Shown piece by piece: positions 32,818-41,495 of a stretch of 64,000 nt of DNA. Below the pieces are notes generated by a model that worked only from the letters and a program-made list of their open reading frames with translations, was not told the DNA's origin and searched no databases. How positions within the stretch are numbered: the stretch's first letter is position 1; each line of letters begins with the position of its first letter. This DNA is from Martinezella multihospitum (GTDB lineage Bacteria; Pseudomonadota; Alphaproteobacteria; Rhizobiales; Rhizobiaceae). The stretch is taken from assembly GCF_900094585.1 (NCBI RefSeq), contig NZ_FMAG01000016.1, positions 1 through 64,000 on the forward strand, in the 5' to 3' direction. Both the position numbers and the translations under genes were made by a program.

Positions 32818-33777
32818 CTAGCGTTTCCATTCCACCCAGTCGCGCATCAGGCGATGGGCAATGGCGCCCTTGGGTGGAGATGTATTGCCGGAAGCCGAAA
32901 CGCGATCGAGCATGGCGAGCGTCTCCTCTGGCGTGAACCAGCGGCAATCCTCAAGCTCGGCTTCATCCATGTGGATTTCCGTCGACTTCGCCTCGGCATA
33001 GCAGCCGATCATAAGGGAATGCGGCATCGGCCAGGGCTGGGAAGCATGGTAGCGCACGCGGCCGATCTGAATACCGGACTCCTCATGCGTCTCGCGGCGC
33101 ACCGCATTCTCGATGGTTTCGCCCGGTTCGACGAAACCGGCGAGACAGGAATACATGCCTGGCGCGAAGTGATGGCTGCGGCCAAGCAGGCAGCGATTCC
33201 GCTCCTCATCGATCGTGAGCATGATGACGACCGGATCGGTGCGCGGAAAGATCATATGCTCGCAGGCCGTGCAGACGCGCTTATAGCCGCCGATGCGGCT
33301 TTCCATAACCGAGCCGCAGCGCCCGCAGAAACGGTTATCGCCATTCCAGCGGAGGAGGCTCATGCCCTGCGCCGCTTCGCCGAGGATTTCGCCTTCGAGC
33401 AAAAGATCGCGCCAGAGCGAGCGCATGTCGGCCGGCTTGTACTGGCAGGCAAGTTCATCTGCATTGACGCGCACAGGCACGGCAAGCCGGGGTTCGCCAG
33501 TCTTGCGATAGCCGAGAAGCACGGCCTCATCCCAATTGGGATCGAGGTCCTTCAGCTCATAGCGGGCAAAGAGCGGGTCGAGCACCTGACCATCATGTTT
33601 CAACACCAAACGATCCTGGGCGAAAGCCAGGATATGCGTGCCCTCCTTGGCCAGCGCATGCTTGATCGATTCCTCGTCGCGATGCTCGGCATCCCGGTTG
33701 AGCTGGTTTTCCGCAAAAGCGGTGAGACTGCTGGCTTCCGGATGCGGCGCATCCGAGGAAAAGATGGAATGGCTCAT
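32818..33777 (-). CDS. nudC: NAD(+) diphosphatase (NudC)
   Basis: NudC hydrolyses NAD(H) to NMN(H) and AMP and can remove NAD caps from RNA. The 319-residue protein has a zinc ribbon (CGRCG then CTACEH, four Cys) and the Nudix box GFVEPGETIENAVRRETHEE followed by SGI. The NudC-specific SQPWPMPHSLM segment follows it. The first 15 residues (MSHSIFSSDAPHPEA) are variable. Its start codon overlaps the stop codon of the HIT gene (ATGA), so translation is coupled. Confidence 0.95.
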   Translation of the reverse strand: MSHSIFSSDAPHPEASSLTAFAENQLNRDAEHRDEESIKHALAKEGTHILAFAQDRLVLKHDGQVLDPLFARYELKDLDPNWDEAVLLGYRKTGEPRLAVPVRVNADELACQYKPADMRSLWRDLLLEGEILGEAAQGMSLLRWNGDNRFCGRCGSVMESRIGGYKRVCTACEHMIFPRTDPVVIMLTIDEERNRCLLGRSHHFAPGMYSCLAGFVEPGETIENAVRRETHEESGIQIGRVRYHASQPWPMPHSLMIGCYAEAKSTEIHMDEAELEDCRWFTPEETLAMLDRVSASGNTSPPKGAIAHRLMRDWVEWKR

Positions 33778-34199
33778 TGTGAAAGCGTTTCCCGCAACTT
33801 GGCTATGAGGCTGTTCATGTCTTCATCCGAATAGGGTTCGGCCTTGCCATAGCCCCAGACGGGACCAGGCCAGTTGGCGTCACCTTCGAACCGCGCGATG
33901 ACATGAACATGCAGCTGGCGGACGATATTTCCAAGTGCCCCGACATTGATTTTTGTCGCACCCGTCACCGTCTTCAGCGTGGCTGCGACCTTATCCGTTT
34001 CGAAGGTCAGCAAAATCCGGTCGAGCGGGGTCAGCTCGAAAACCTCCGATTTGTCGGGCCGTCGGGGGATCAGCACGAGCCATGGCCAGCGGCTATCCTT
34101 CATCAGCCGCACGTCGCAAAGGCCGGTGATGGCGACGGAAATGCTGTCATTCGCCAGACGATCGTCGAGCGTAAACTCCTTCAAGGGGGCATCCTCCAT
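33774..34199 (-). CDS. HIT-family protein
   Basis: The 141-residue protein belongs to the histidine-triad hydrolase and transferase superfamily. The triad region reads QLHVHVIARFEGD, with two of the usual three His (HVH) and Ala-Arg where the third often lies, so the variant may have altered catalysis. It is the first gene of the minus-strand group with nudC, and overlaps nudC by four bases. The gene lies back-to-back with the SRP RNA gene. A second HIT protein with a complete triad is encoded at 55512. Confidence 0.85.
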   Translation of the reverse strand: MEDAPLKEFTLDDRLANDSISVAITGLCDVRLMKDSRWPWLVLIPRRPDKSEVFELTPLDRILLTFETDKVAATLKTVTGATKINVGALGNIVRQLHVHVIARFEGDANWPGPVWGYGKAEPYSDEDMNSLIAKLRETLSQ

Positions 34200-34269
34200 T
34201 GTTTTATCAAATGTTTAGCAGTTTTTTTTGACCTTGGCTTGCTTTTGATGACGATATTGCCGATATGTG

Positions 34270-34374
34270 CATCCGGGAGGTTGGTGGTGGACGAGCCACT
34301 CGCCAACCGGGTCAGGTCCGGAAGGAAGCAGCCCTAACGAGCCCGGCACGGGTCATTCGTGCCAGCCTCCCACC
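34270..34374 (+). ncRNA. ffs: Signal recognition particle RNA (4.5S type)
   Basis: This RNA binds Ffh and targets membrane proteins. The diagnostic tip GGTCAGGTCCGGAAGGAAGC, followed by AGCCCTAACGA, is present. The outer stem GGGAGG (34275-34280) pairs with CCTCCC (34366-34371). The position directly upstream of dnaX is the usual one in alphaproteobacteria. A promoter-like pair CTTGCT (34238-34243) and CGATAT (34261-34266) with 17 bases between would start transcription near 34273. Confidence 0.95.
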
Positions 34375-34439
34375 CTTTCCGAAAGCAAGTCCCGGCTTTC
34401 GTCCGGCGATAAGCTAGGCACCGGGCAACAAGCAGGGCG

Positions 34440-36317
34440 ATGAGCGACACCGAGCGACAAGCAAAAGATGCCGCCTCGACCGGCACCGGTTACCGGGTGC
34501 TGGCCCGCAAGTACAGACCCAAGGACTTCACGGACCTGATGGTCGGCCAGGAGCCGATGGTTCGCACGCTGACCAACGCGTTCGAGACCGGTCGCATCGC
34601 TCAAGCCTATATGCTGACCGGCGTGCGCGGGGTCGGCAAGACCACGACCGCCCGCATCCTTGCCCGCGCCCTCAACTACAAGACCGCTGACATCGACCGT
34701 CCGACGATCGACCTGCGCGAACCGGGCGACCATTGCCAGGCGATCATGGAAGGCCGGCACGTCGACGTCATCGAGATGGACGCCGCCTCGCACACCGGTA
34801 TCGACGATATCAGAGAGATCATCGAGCAGGTGCGCTACCGACCGGTTTCGGCGCGCTACAAGGTCTACATCATCGACGAAGTGCACATGCTGTCGACGGC
34901 CGCCTTCAACGGCCTCTTGAAGACGCTCGAAGAGCCGCCCGAGCATGTGAAGTTCATCTTCGCCACCACCGAAATCCGCAAGGTTCCGATCACGGTGCTG
35001 TCGCGCTGCCAGCGCTTCGACCTGCGCCGCATCAGCGCCTCCGATCTCGTCGGGCTCTTCACCACCATCGCCGGCAAGGAAGGCATCGAGGCCGAGCCGG
35101 AAGCGCTCGCCATGATCGCGCGTGCCGCCGAAGGCTCGGCGCGCGACGGCCTGTCGCTGCTCGACCAGGCGATCGCCCATGGCAGCGGCTTCGTTGCCGC
35201 AGATGCCGTACGCGCGATGCTCGGGCTTGCCGATCGCGCCCGCATCGTCGATCTCTTCGGCCATGTCGTCAAAGGCGATGTCTCGGCCGCCCTTGCGGAA
35301 TTCAACAGCCAGTACGAGGCCGGCGCCAATCCTGTCGTCGTGCTCACCGATCTTGCCGATTTCACCCATCTCGTGACCCGCCTCAAATATGTGCCCGATG
35401 CCGCCGGCGATCCGTCGCTCAGCGAAGTCGAGCGCACGAAAGCGGCGGAATTTGCGCAAGGCGTGGCGGTAACTGCGCTTTCCCGCATCTGGCAGATGCT
35501 TCTGAAGGGCATCACCGAGACGGAGAATGCCTCGCGCACCGCCGGTGCTGCCGAGATGGTGCTGATCCGGCTTGCCCATGCCGCCCATCTGCCGGCACCG
35601 GAAGATGCCGCGCGCAGGCTTGCCGAATTTTCAGACGGCAATGGTGGCTCCCGTCCCTCGCCGTCTCCGAGCGGCGGCAATGGTGGTGGCGGAGCGGTGT
35701 CCTATCAGGGCAACGCCATGGCCCGCGCCGTCGAAACGCCGGCGCCGCGCCCGGCGCCCTCCGCACCGATCGCCATGCTTCGCTCCGTGCCGAATACACA
35801 ACCGGATTCGCAACCTGTCGGCCGCATCGAGCCGAAGCCGGTCGAAGCGCCGAAGCCACTGGTGCCTGTTAATTCGATGGCCGATATCGCCGAGCTTGCC
35901 AGCCAGAAGCGCGATCCGAAGCTGAAGGCGCTGGTGCGCACCTTTGTGCGCCCGGTCAAGCTCGAGCCGGGCCGGCTCGATGTCAGCCTGACCTCGGGTG
36001 CACCCGGCACGCTGTTGAACGAGTTGGCCGTCAAGCTCAAGGAATGGACCGGCATCCACTGGATCGTCAGCCTCAGCCGCGAGGAAGGTCAGCCGACGCT
36101 GGTCGAAGCCGAGGCGAACGCGCAAAAGCAGCGGGTCGCGGATGCCCGGCAGGACCCCGATGTCGCGGCGATCCTGGCGCAGTTTCCCGGCGCAAAGATC
36201 ATCGACGTTAGGGTGCGGGCGCCCGAGACGGAAGACGAAGAGGAGACTGCTGCTCCTCCGGCCGCTGCCGAATCCGTTGATGGCGATATTCTACCGGGCG
36301 ACGATATCGAATTCTAG
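34440..36317 (+). CDS. dnaX: DNA polymerase III subunit gamma/tau
   Basis: DnaX is the clamp-loader ATPase of the replicative polymerase. The 625-residue protein has Walker A GVRGVGKTT (61-69), Walker B VYIIDEVHML and the sensor region SRCQRFDLRR. Only one Cys (GDHC) remains of the four-Cys zinc module found in E. coli DnaX. A Gly/Pro-rich linker (about 400-465) and a tau-like C-terminal domain follow. I saw no A-run slippery site for the programmed frameshift that makes gamma in E. coli, so probably only one form is made. ybaB follows. Confidence 0.96.
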   Translation: MSDTERQAKDAASTGTGYRVLARKYRPKDFTDLMVGQEPMVRTLTNAFETGRIAQAYMLTGVRGVGKTTTARILARALNYKTADIDRPTIDLREPGDHCQAIMEGRHVDVIEMDAASHTGIDDIREIIEQVRYRPVSARYKVYIIDEVHMLSTAAFNGLLKTLEEPPEHVKFIFATTEIRKVPITVLSRCQRFDLRRISASDLVGLFTTIAGKEGIEAEPEALAMIARAAEGSARDGLSLLDQAIAHGSGFVAADAVRAMLGLADRARIVDLFGHVVKGDVSAALAEFNSQYEAGANPVVVLTDLADFTHLVTRLKYVPDAAGDPSLSEVERTKAAEFAQGVAVTALSRIWQMLLKGITETENASRTAGAAEMVLIRLAHAAHLPAPEDAARRLAEFSDGNGGSRPSPSPSGGNGGGGAVSYQGNAMARAVETPAPRPAPSAPIAMLRSVPNTQPDSQPVGRIEPKPVEAPKPLVPVNSMADIAELASQKRDPKLKALVRTFVRPVKLEPGRLDVSLTSGAPGTLLNELAVKLKEWTGIHWIVSLSREEGQPTLVEAEANAQKQRVADARQDPDVAAILAQFPGAKIIDVRVRAPETEDEEETAAPPAAAESVDGDILPGDDIEF

Positions 36318-36415
36318 CGCTAGGATAGACGTTTGCGGAACCGCATCGGTTTGAGGCCGTTGGCGACATATCCCGGCTGACCGAACAGACACTTGCAGAA
36401 GAAGGACCAAAGACG

Positions 36416-36739
36416 ATGCGCGACATCATGGGCATGATGGGCAAAGTGAAGGAAATGCAGGCGAAGATGGAGAAGATGCAGTCGGAGATCGCCGACATTC
36501 GCGTCGAAGGCAAGGCCGGTGGCGGCCTCGTCACCGTCACCGTCAATGGCAAGGGCCTGATGCTCAGCCTGAAGATCGATCCCTCGCTGTTCAAGGAAGA
36601 CGATGTCGAGATCCTCGAGGACCTGATCGTCGCCGCCAACAAGGATGCCCAGGAAAAGGCCGAGGCGATCGCCGCCGAAAAGACCCGTGAACTCACAGCC
36701 GGCCTGCCGATCCCGCCCGGCTTCAAGCTGCCATTCTGA
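36416..36739 (+). CDS. YbaB/EbfC nucleoid-associated protein
   Basis: This 107-residue DNA-binding protein of the YbaB/EbfC family forms homodimers that bind nucleoid DNA. The start RDIMGMMGKVKEMQAKMEKM is the coiled helix, followed by VTVTVNGKGLMLSLKIDPSL and a helical ending. It follows dnaX by 98 bases and should be co-transcribed with it. In most bacteria recR comes next; here a 2.5-kb block of four genes separates ybaB from recR. Confidence 0.93.
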   Translation: MRDIMGMMGKVKEMQAKMEKMQSEIADIRVEGKAGGGLVTVTVNGKGLMLSLKIDPSLFKEDDVEILEDLIVAANKDAQEKAEAIAAEKTRELTAGLPIPPGFKLPF

Positions 36740-36754
36740 GACCGGCATCCTCCA

Positions 36755-37231
36755 TCAGCGGGCGGCGGCCTTGCGAATGAGATCGCGGCCGATCGCCTTT
36801 ACAGGCTCATTCCGCAGCACCAGCGACGTCGTCACCGCGCCATGGCGGGCAATGGAATCGACGATGGTTTCAAGGTCTGATGGTGTCGGCACCAAAACCT
36901 TGAGCAGAAAGCAATCCTCGCCCGTCAGCCGCAATACCTCGATAATCTCAGGCATTTCGGAAAACTGTTTCAGATAGGGCCGGATATGCTCATGCGTCGT
37001 CCGCAGCCGTATGACTGCCATCATGCCGAGCCCGACGGCTGAGGGATCAATAACCGCGCGATAACCGGCAATCACGCCACGCTCTTCGAGCCGCTTCAGC
37101 CGTTCCGACGCTGCCGGCTGCGACAGGCCGACACGGCGGCCAAGTTCCGATACCGAAATCCGTCCGTCCTCTTGCAGGATCTCGATGATCGATAGATCCG
37201 TCGGATCCAGCCCTCTTTCGATAGTATCCAT
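36755..37231 (-). CDS. Lrp/AsnC-family transcriptional regulator
   Basis: The 158-residue regulator has an N-terminal helix-turn-helix (about 11-60, GRISVSELGRRVGLSQPAAS) and a C-terminal ligand-binding domain of the RAM type (about 80-150). Such proteins respond to amino acids. It is divergent from a hydrolase and a LysE-type exporter gene; Lrp-type genes often control a neighbouring LysE exporter, so this pair is a likely regulatory unit (inference). It belongs to the block inserted between ybaB and recR. Confidence 0.92.
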   Translation of the reverse strand: MDTIERGLDPTDLSIIEILQEDGRISVSELGRRVGLSQPAASERLKRLEERGVIAGYRAVIDPSAVGLGMMAVIRLRTTHEHIRPYLKQFSEMPEIIEVLRLTGEDCFLLKVLVPTPSDLETIVDSIARHGAVTTSLVLRNEPVKAIGRDLIRKAAAR

Positions 37232-37344
37232 AACTCACCTTCAATTCATCGGGTGGCGAAGGTTTTATCCGATGGATTGCAATGTCAATCGGCAACCCGA
37301 CATGCCAGCTTTTCTTCGTCGATAAACATGGAGAAAGGATTGGC

Positions 37345-37881
37345 ATGAGCGACATCATCACGCTACCGGGGCTCGGCGGCTCGGGCGAAGGTCACTGGCA
37401 GACATTGTGGGAACAGAATGATCCGACCATGCACCGGTTTCAGCCGTCGAGTTGGGACAGACCGATACTTTCGGATTGGATCGCCGCATTGGAGGGGGAA
37501 ATCGCCCGCTCGCAAACGCCGCCGATCCTGATCGCCCATAGCCTTGCCTGCCAGTTGATCGCCCATTGGGCGCCGATCAAGAAGGTGGCGATCCTTGGCG
37601 CGTTCATGGTGGCCGCGCCTGATCCCACAGGCGAAATCTATCTTGCCGAGGCCAGCAGCTTTGCCAATCCGCCACGGCAGCGGCTGCCTTTTCCATCGCT
37701 GCTCGTTGCCAGCACTGACGATCCCTTCGGCTCCTTCGACCATGCGCGCCGTAGCGCCGAAACCTGGGGCAGCGCCTTCGTCGATGTCGGGCCACACGGT
37801 CATATCAATGCGGCATCCGGGCTGGGCGACTGGTCGGAAGGCAAGGCAATCTTCCAGCGTTTTCGCGCCGAGCTTGGCTGA
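37345..37881 (+). CDS. RBBP9/YdeN-type alpha/beta hydrolase
   Basis: The 178-residue protein is a small serine hydrolase. It starts MSDIITLPGLGGSGEGHWQT, the family's conserved opening, and has the nucleophile in AHSLAC (Ser). An Asp occurs in STDDPFGSF and a His in GPHGHINAASGLGDW. I chose the ATG at 37345, which has GGAGAAAGG upstream; a frame opening at 37282 is unlikely. Substrates of the family are unclear. It lies between the Lrp regulator and the LysE gene. Confidence 0.87.
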   Translation: MSDIITLPGLGGSGEGHWQTLWEQNDPTMHRFQPSSWDRPILSDWIAALEGEIARSQTPPILIAHSLACQLIAHWAPIKKVAILGAFMVAAPDPTGEIYLAEASSFANPPRQRLPFPSLLVASTDDPFGSFDHARRSAETWGSAFVDVGPHGHINAASGLGDWSEGKAIFQRFRAELG

Positions 37882-37975
37882 GCGCAATCAGGCGTTTGGA
37901 AAAGCCGCACCGGAATGGTATCTCTGGCGCTCTTCTTCCAGATATCATCTGGTTTGCCCGCTTGGAGGGAATGTC

Positions 37976-38587
37976 ATGAGCCTGTCGACGCTGCTCGTTT
38001 TTGCCGGCGCCTTGTTCATTGCGGCGGGATCGCCGGGGCCGAACATCGCGGCACTCGTGGCGCGCGTGCTGACAAAGGGCGCGCGCAATGTACTGCCCTT
38101 CCTCTCCGGCATGTGGCTCGGCGAGGCGATCTGGCTCACCTGCGCCGTCGCCGGCCTTGCGACCATTGCCGAAACATTTCACTTGGCCTTCGTGGTCATC
38201 AAATGGCTCGGTGTCGCCTATCTGCTCTATCTCGCCTGGAAGATGTGGTTTGCCTCCTCCGATACGACGGGAGAGGAGTTGCCGGACGAGCAATCGGCTA
38301 CGCGGCTTTTCCTTGCCGGCTTCACCGTCACCATGGGCAATCCAAAGATCATGGTGTTCTACGTGGCGCTGCTGCCGTCGATCATCGATCTGCACGGCGT
38401 AACGCTTTCGGGCTGGGCTGAACTGGTGGTGACGATGTTCGTGGTGCTTGTGGTCATCGACCTCTCCTGGGCGATGCTGGCGGCGAAAGCGAGGACCTTC
38501 CTCAAGAGCCGCCGCGCCGTGCGAATCGCCAACCGCACCAGCGCCGCCACCATGGCGGGCGCGGCCGTCGCCATCGCTATGCGCTAA
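37976..38587 (+). CDS. LysE-family amino acid exporter
   Basis: The 203-residue membrane protein belongs to the LysE/RhtB exporter family, with about six hydrophobic segments. The family motif GSPGPNIAALVARVLTKGAR lies near the N-terminus, followed by LPFLSGMWLGEAIWL and GFTVTMGNPKIMVFYVALLP. GGAGGGA precedes the ATG at 37976. An open frame upstream has no exporter sequence. Its last four bases overlap the end of the convergent MOSC gene. Regulation by the nearby Lrp-type protein is plausible. Confidence 0.9.
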   Translation: MSLSTLLVFAGALFIAAGSPGPNIAALVARVLTKGARNVLPFLSGMWLGEAIWLTCAVAGLATIAETFHLAFVVIKWLGVAYLLYLAWKMWFASSDTTGEELPDEQSATRLFLAGFTVTMGNPKIMVFYVALLPSIIDLHGVTLSGWAELVVTMFVVLVVIDLSWAMLAAKARTFLKSRRAVRIANRTSAATMAGAAVAIAMR

Positions 38588-39207
38588 CCGCCAGGTTCGC
38601 TCTCGAGAAACGCTCGCAGCCTATGGTGAATGGGCGTCGTGAGATAACGCGCCCGATCCTCGCGAGACGGCGACCTATCGAGCATTGCCATCAGGTCCGG
38701 CATGGTGACGCGGCTGCCTGCATAGGGAACATAGGTGACCGCTGCACCGGCACTCACCGTGCCGGCCTGCAGGACACGGCAGTAGATGCCGGGACGCCCT
38801 GCCCGCATATAGCGTTTCACGAATTTCGGATCGCCCATCTTCGCGGCGAAGGTGGTGCAGGGAATGCGGGCCGAGGTGACCTCCAGAACTAGATTGCCGG
38901 CTATGAATTTATCGCCGACGGCAACGGTGCAATTATCCAGGCCCTCGATAATGAGATTCTCGCCAAAGGCGCCGGGCTCCAGCGGGCGCCCGAGCTCTCT
39001 CGCCCACCAGTCCAAAGTCAGCGAACCCTCGACATAGACAGCCTGATCGCGACCGCCATGATGCTCGCGATTGCAGATGGCGTCGCCCAGCAGCCCCTCC
39101 TCGTCGATCATGACAGTGGCGTTGACGGCGTGCTTGTTGATGCCGGTCTTGGCTTTTTTGCCGGGAAGCGTTTCAGGAGCGCCGAGGCAAACGGCCAGAA
39201 TTTTCAT
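38584..39207 (-). CDS. MOSC-domain protein (YiiM type)
   Basis: The 207-residue protein has a MOSC domain, the beta-rich fold shared with the C-terminal part of molybdenum cofactor sulfurase. It shows HHGGRDQAVYVEGS, PGAFGENLIIEGL and the Cys-containing ARIPCTTFAAKMG. YiiM-type proteins reduce N-hydroxylated base analogues using molybdenum cofactor. MoeB, encoded at 19132, would help make that cofactor. The gene converges on lysE with a four-base overlap and is divergent from recR. Confidence 0.9.
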   Translation of the reverse strand: MKILAVCLGAPETLPGKKAKTGINKHAVNATVMIDEEGLLGDAICNREHHGGRDQAVYVEGSLTLDWWARELGRPLEPGAFGENLIIEGLDNCTVAVGDKFIAGNLVLEVTSARIPCTTFAAKMGDPKFVKRYMRAGRPGIYCRVLQAGTVSAGAAVTYVPYAGSRVTMPDLMAMLDRSPSREDRARYLTTPIHHRLRAFLESEPGG

Positions 39208-39264
39208 CGCTCAACCATCCCTTCCGTGATTCCGTTCCTTGAGCATATGAGCTAAAAGCCTCCC

Positions 39265-39870
39265 ATGGCAAAGCGAGTCACCGGCCCCGAAATCGAAAAA
39301 CTCATCCAGCTTCTGGCAAAGGTGCCGGGCCTCGGGCCACGCTCGGCGCGCCGCGCGGCGCTGCATCTGATCAAGAAGAAGGACCAGCTGCTCGGACCGC
39401 TGTCCCACGCCATGGGCGATGCCTATGACAAGGTGAAGATCTGCTCGCGCTGCGGCAATGTCGATACCGTCGATCCCTGCACCGTCTGCACAGACGACCG
39501 GCGCGACCAATCCGTCATCATCGTCGTCGAAGACGTGTCCGACCTCTGGGCGCTCGAACGCGCCGGCGCGATGAACGCCGCCTATCACGTTCTCGGCGGC
39601 GTGCTGTCGCCGCTCGATGGCGTCGGGCCTGATGATCTCAACATTCGCGGCCTGATTGCCCGCGTCGGCGAAGGCGGCATCCGCGAAATCATCATCGCCG
39701 TCAATGCGACGGTCGAGGGGCAAACCACAGCACACTATATAACCGACCAGCTGGCGGGTCTCGAAGTGAAGATCACTCGGCTTGCCCATGGCGTGCCCGT
39801 TGGCGGTGAGCTCGATTATCTCGACGAGGGCACGCTTGCGGCTGCGCTCAGGGCGCGGACGGCGATTTGA
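39265..39870 (+). CDS. recR: Recombination protein RecR
   Basis: RecR forms a DNA clamp with RecO and RecF for gap repair. The 201-residue protein has a helix-hairpin-helix (LLAKVPGLGPRSARRAALHL), a zinc finger with Cys60, 63, 72 and 75 (CSRCGNVDTVDPCTVC) and a Toprim domain (VIIVVEDVSDLWALERAG). It is normally found directly after ybaB; the insertion of four genes here breaks that arrangement. The lytic transglycosylase gene starts 24 bases later. Confidence 0.96.
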   Translation: MAKRVTGPEIEKLIQLLAKVPGLGPRSARRAALHLIKKKDQLLGPLSHAMGDAYDKVKICSRCGNVDTVDPCTVCTDDRRDQSVIIVVEDVSDLWALERAGAMNAAYHVLGGVLSPLDGVGPDDLNIRGLIARVGEGGIREIIIAVNATVEGQTTAHYITDQLAGLEVKITRLAHGVPVGGELDYLDEGTLAAALRARTAI

Positions 39871-39893
39871 TTGCTGCGATAAAGGACTGATTC

Positions 39894-41336
39894 ATGAGGA
39901 GAGTGCGCACCCCCCTCTGTCACTTCGTGACATCTCCCCCACAAGGGGGGAGATTGGCCGCTTGCGACACCGTCTCCGCGAAACCATTTGCCACTGCAAC
40001 TACAGAAACTTCGGACCTTCGATATGGCGCGAAGCCCGCCGCCAACAATCTCCCCCCTTGTGGGGGAGATGTCCTGAAAGGGACAGAGGGGGGTATCTTC
40101 CGACACATTCTGCCATTGCTTATCTTCCTCCTTGCCCTACTCCCCCTACCCGCATTCGCCGCCTCCAAAGCTGATGTTGAAGCGCAGTTTCAGGCCTGGA
40201 TCCAGAAAGATCTCTGGCCGGAAGCGCAGAAAGCCGGGATTTCGGCAAAGACCTTCCAGGCCGCTTTCGCCGGCGTGACGCTGAACTGGGATCTGCCTGA
40301 CCTCGAACCGCCGGGTTTCCCAAAACCCAAGCAACAGGCGCAGAGCCAGGCCGAATTCTCTTCCCCCGCCCCCTATTTCAACGAGGCGCGGCTGCAGAAG
40401 CTGGCGGCGACCGGGCGGAGCCTCGCCTCGCAATATGGGCCGGTGCTGCGAAAGATCGAGAAGACCTATGGCGTGCCGGGGCCGATCCTGCTGGCCATCT
40501 GGGGCAGAGAGACCGGCTTCGGTGCCGCCAAGCTGCCGAATTCGGCGATGCAGGTGCTGGCGACCAAGGCCTTCATGTCGACCCGCAAGGACATGTTCCG
40601 CACCGAAGTGATCGCCGCGCTGCGAATTCTTCAGCATGGCGACGTGACGCCGGATCAGTTCAAGGGCTCCTGGGCCGGCGCGCTCGGTCAACCGCAGTTC
40701 ATGCCAACCAACTACCTGAAATATGCCGTCGATTTCGATGGAGACGGCCATCGCAACATCTGGACCTCGGTGCCGGATACGCTAGCATCCATAGCCAACT
40801 ATATGGCTCAGAAGGGCTGGCAGCGCGGCCGCGGCTGGGGATACGAAGTCACGATCCCGCAGAATGTCTCCTGCGCGCAGGAAGGGCCTGATCTCGCCAA
40901 GCCGATATCGCAATGGGCCTCGCTCGGCATCAAGCCGGTCTCCGGCAAGGCCTTTCCGGCGGACGAATTGAAGGCCAGTGGGATGATGCTGGTGCCGGCC
41001 GGCCGCGACGGGCCGGAATTCATCGTCACGCCAAATTTCTACACCATCAAGGAATACAACAACTCCGACCTCTACGGCCTTTATATCGGCAATCTCGCCG
41101 ACCGCATCGCCTCGGGCAGCGGCGCCTTCCAGGAAAAATGGGGCGATGTTGGCAAGATGCTGCGCTCGGATGTGGCCGGCATGCAGAAGGTGCTGGAGCG
41201 CAAGAGCTATGATGTCGGCGGCACCGACGGCCTTCCGGGCTACAAGACGCGGCGCTCTATCGGCCAGTGGCAGGAGAAGAGCGGCATGAAGCCCACCTGC
41301 TATCCCGATAGCTCCATGCTCGGCGTGCTCAAATAG
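39894..41336 (+). CDS. Lytic murein transglycosylase (MltB type) with an in-frame repeat insertion
   Basis: This enzyme cleaves peptidoglycan glycan strands to anhydromuramic ends. The 480-residue frame starts at an ATG with AAGGA upstream. The mature domain has WGRETGFGAAKLPN with catalytic Glu206, GDVTPDQFKGSWAGALGQPQ, and a C-terminal peptidoglycan-binding domain (about 415-478). Residues 6-67 are encoded by a 186-bp palindromic element. Without them the protein would start MRRVR directly joined to IFRHILPLLIFLLALLPLP and AFA, a textbook signal peptide. With them the hydrophobic core lies at 72-86, so export may be impaired. Whether the extended form is made is unknown. Confidence 0.85.
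   Translation: MRRVRTPLCHFVTSPPQGGRLAACDTVSAKPFATATTETSDLRYGAKPAANNLPPCGGDVLKGTEGGIFRHILPLLIFLLALLPLPAFAASKADVEAQFQAWIQKDLWPEAQKAGISAKTFQAAFAGVTLNWDLPDLEPPGFPKPKQQAQSQAEFSSPAPYFNEARLQKLAATGRSLASQYGPVLRKIEKTYGVPGPILLAIWGRETGFGAAKLPNSAMQVLATKAFMSTRKDMFRTEVIAALRILQHGDVTPDQFKGSWAGALGQPQFMPTNYLKYAVDFDGDGHRNIWTSVPDTLASIANYMAQKGWQRGRGWGYEVTIPQNVSCAQEGPDLAKPISQWASLGIKPVSGKAFPADELKASGMMLVPAGRDGPEFIVTPNFYTIKEYNNSDLYGLYIGNLADRIASGSGAFQEKWGDVGKMLRSDVAGMQKVLERKSYDVGGTDGLPGYKTRRSIGQWQEKSGMKPTCYPDSSMLGVLK
39909..40094. mobile_element. 186-bp palindromic element inside a coding region
   Basis: Inverted arms ACCCCCCTCTGTC and GACAGAGGGGGGT mark the ends. Inner arms CATCTCCCCCACAAGGGGGG and TCCCCCCTTGTGGGGGAGAT also pair. 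About 80 bases of unique sequence lie between the arms. The length is 62 codons exactly, and no stop codon interrupts the reading frame. It encodes no transposase. Confidence 0.8.
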
Positions 41337-41422
41337 CGGCCGACAAGCCTTTCGACGCGACTGCCTTGCAATTTGCCGGAAAGGGGCTTATATCGGCTTC
41401 AAATTCTTGATCGCGTGATGAA

Positions 41423-41453
41423 GAGTGGGCCGCAAGGACCCGCTCTTTTTTAT
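41423..41453 (+). terminator. Terminator or attenuator before rimP
   Basis: AGAGTGGGCC, a GCAA loop and GGACCCGCTC form a stem with wobble pairs, followed by TTTTTTA. It lies 87 bases after the transglycosylase stop codon and 43 bases before the rimP start. It may end the upstream transcript or attenuate the rimP-nusA-infB operon. Confidence 0.65.
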
Positions 41454-41495
41454 TAGCGCGATCTCCCAATGCATGAACAATGCAGGAGTGAATGC

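Noticed and set aside
34353..35588. 411-residue open frame antisense to dnaX
   Set aside because: Shadow of dnaX that also overlaps the SRP RNA; no motif.
34440..36317. Programmed frameshift in dnaX making a short gamma form
   Set aside because: No A-run slippery site followed by a stem was seen in the coding sequence.
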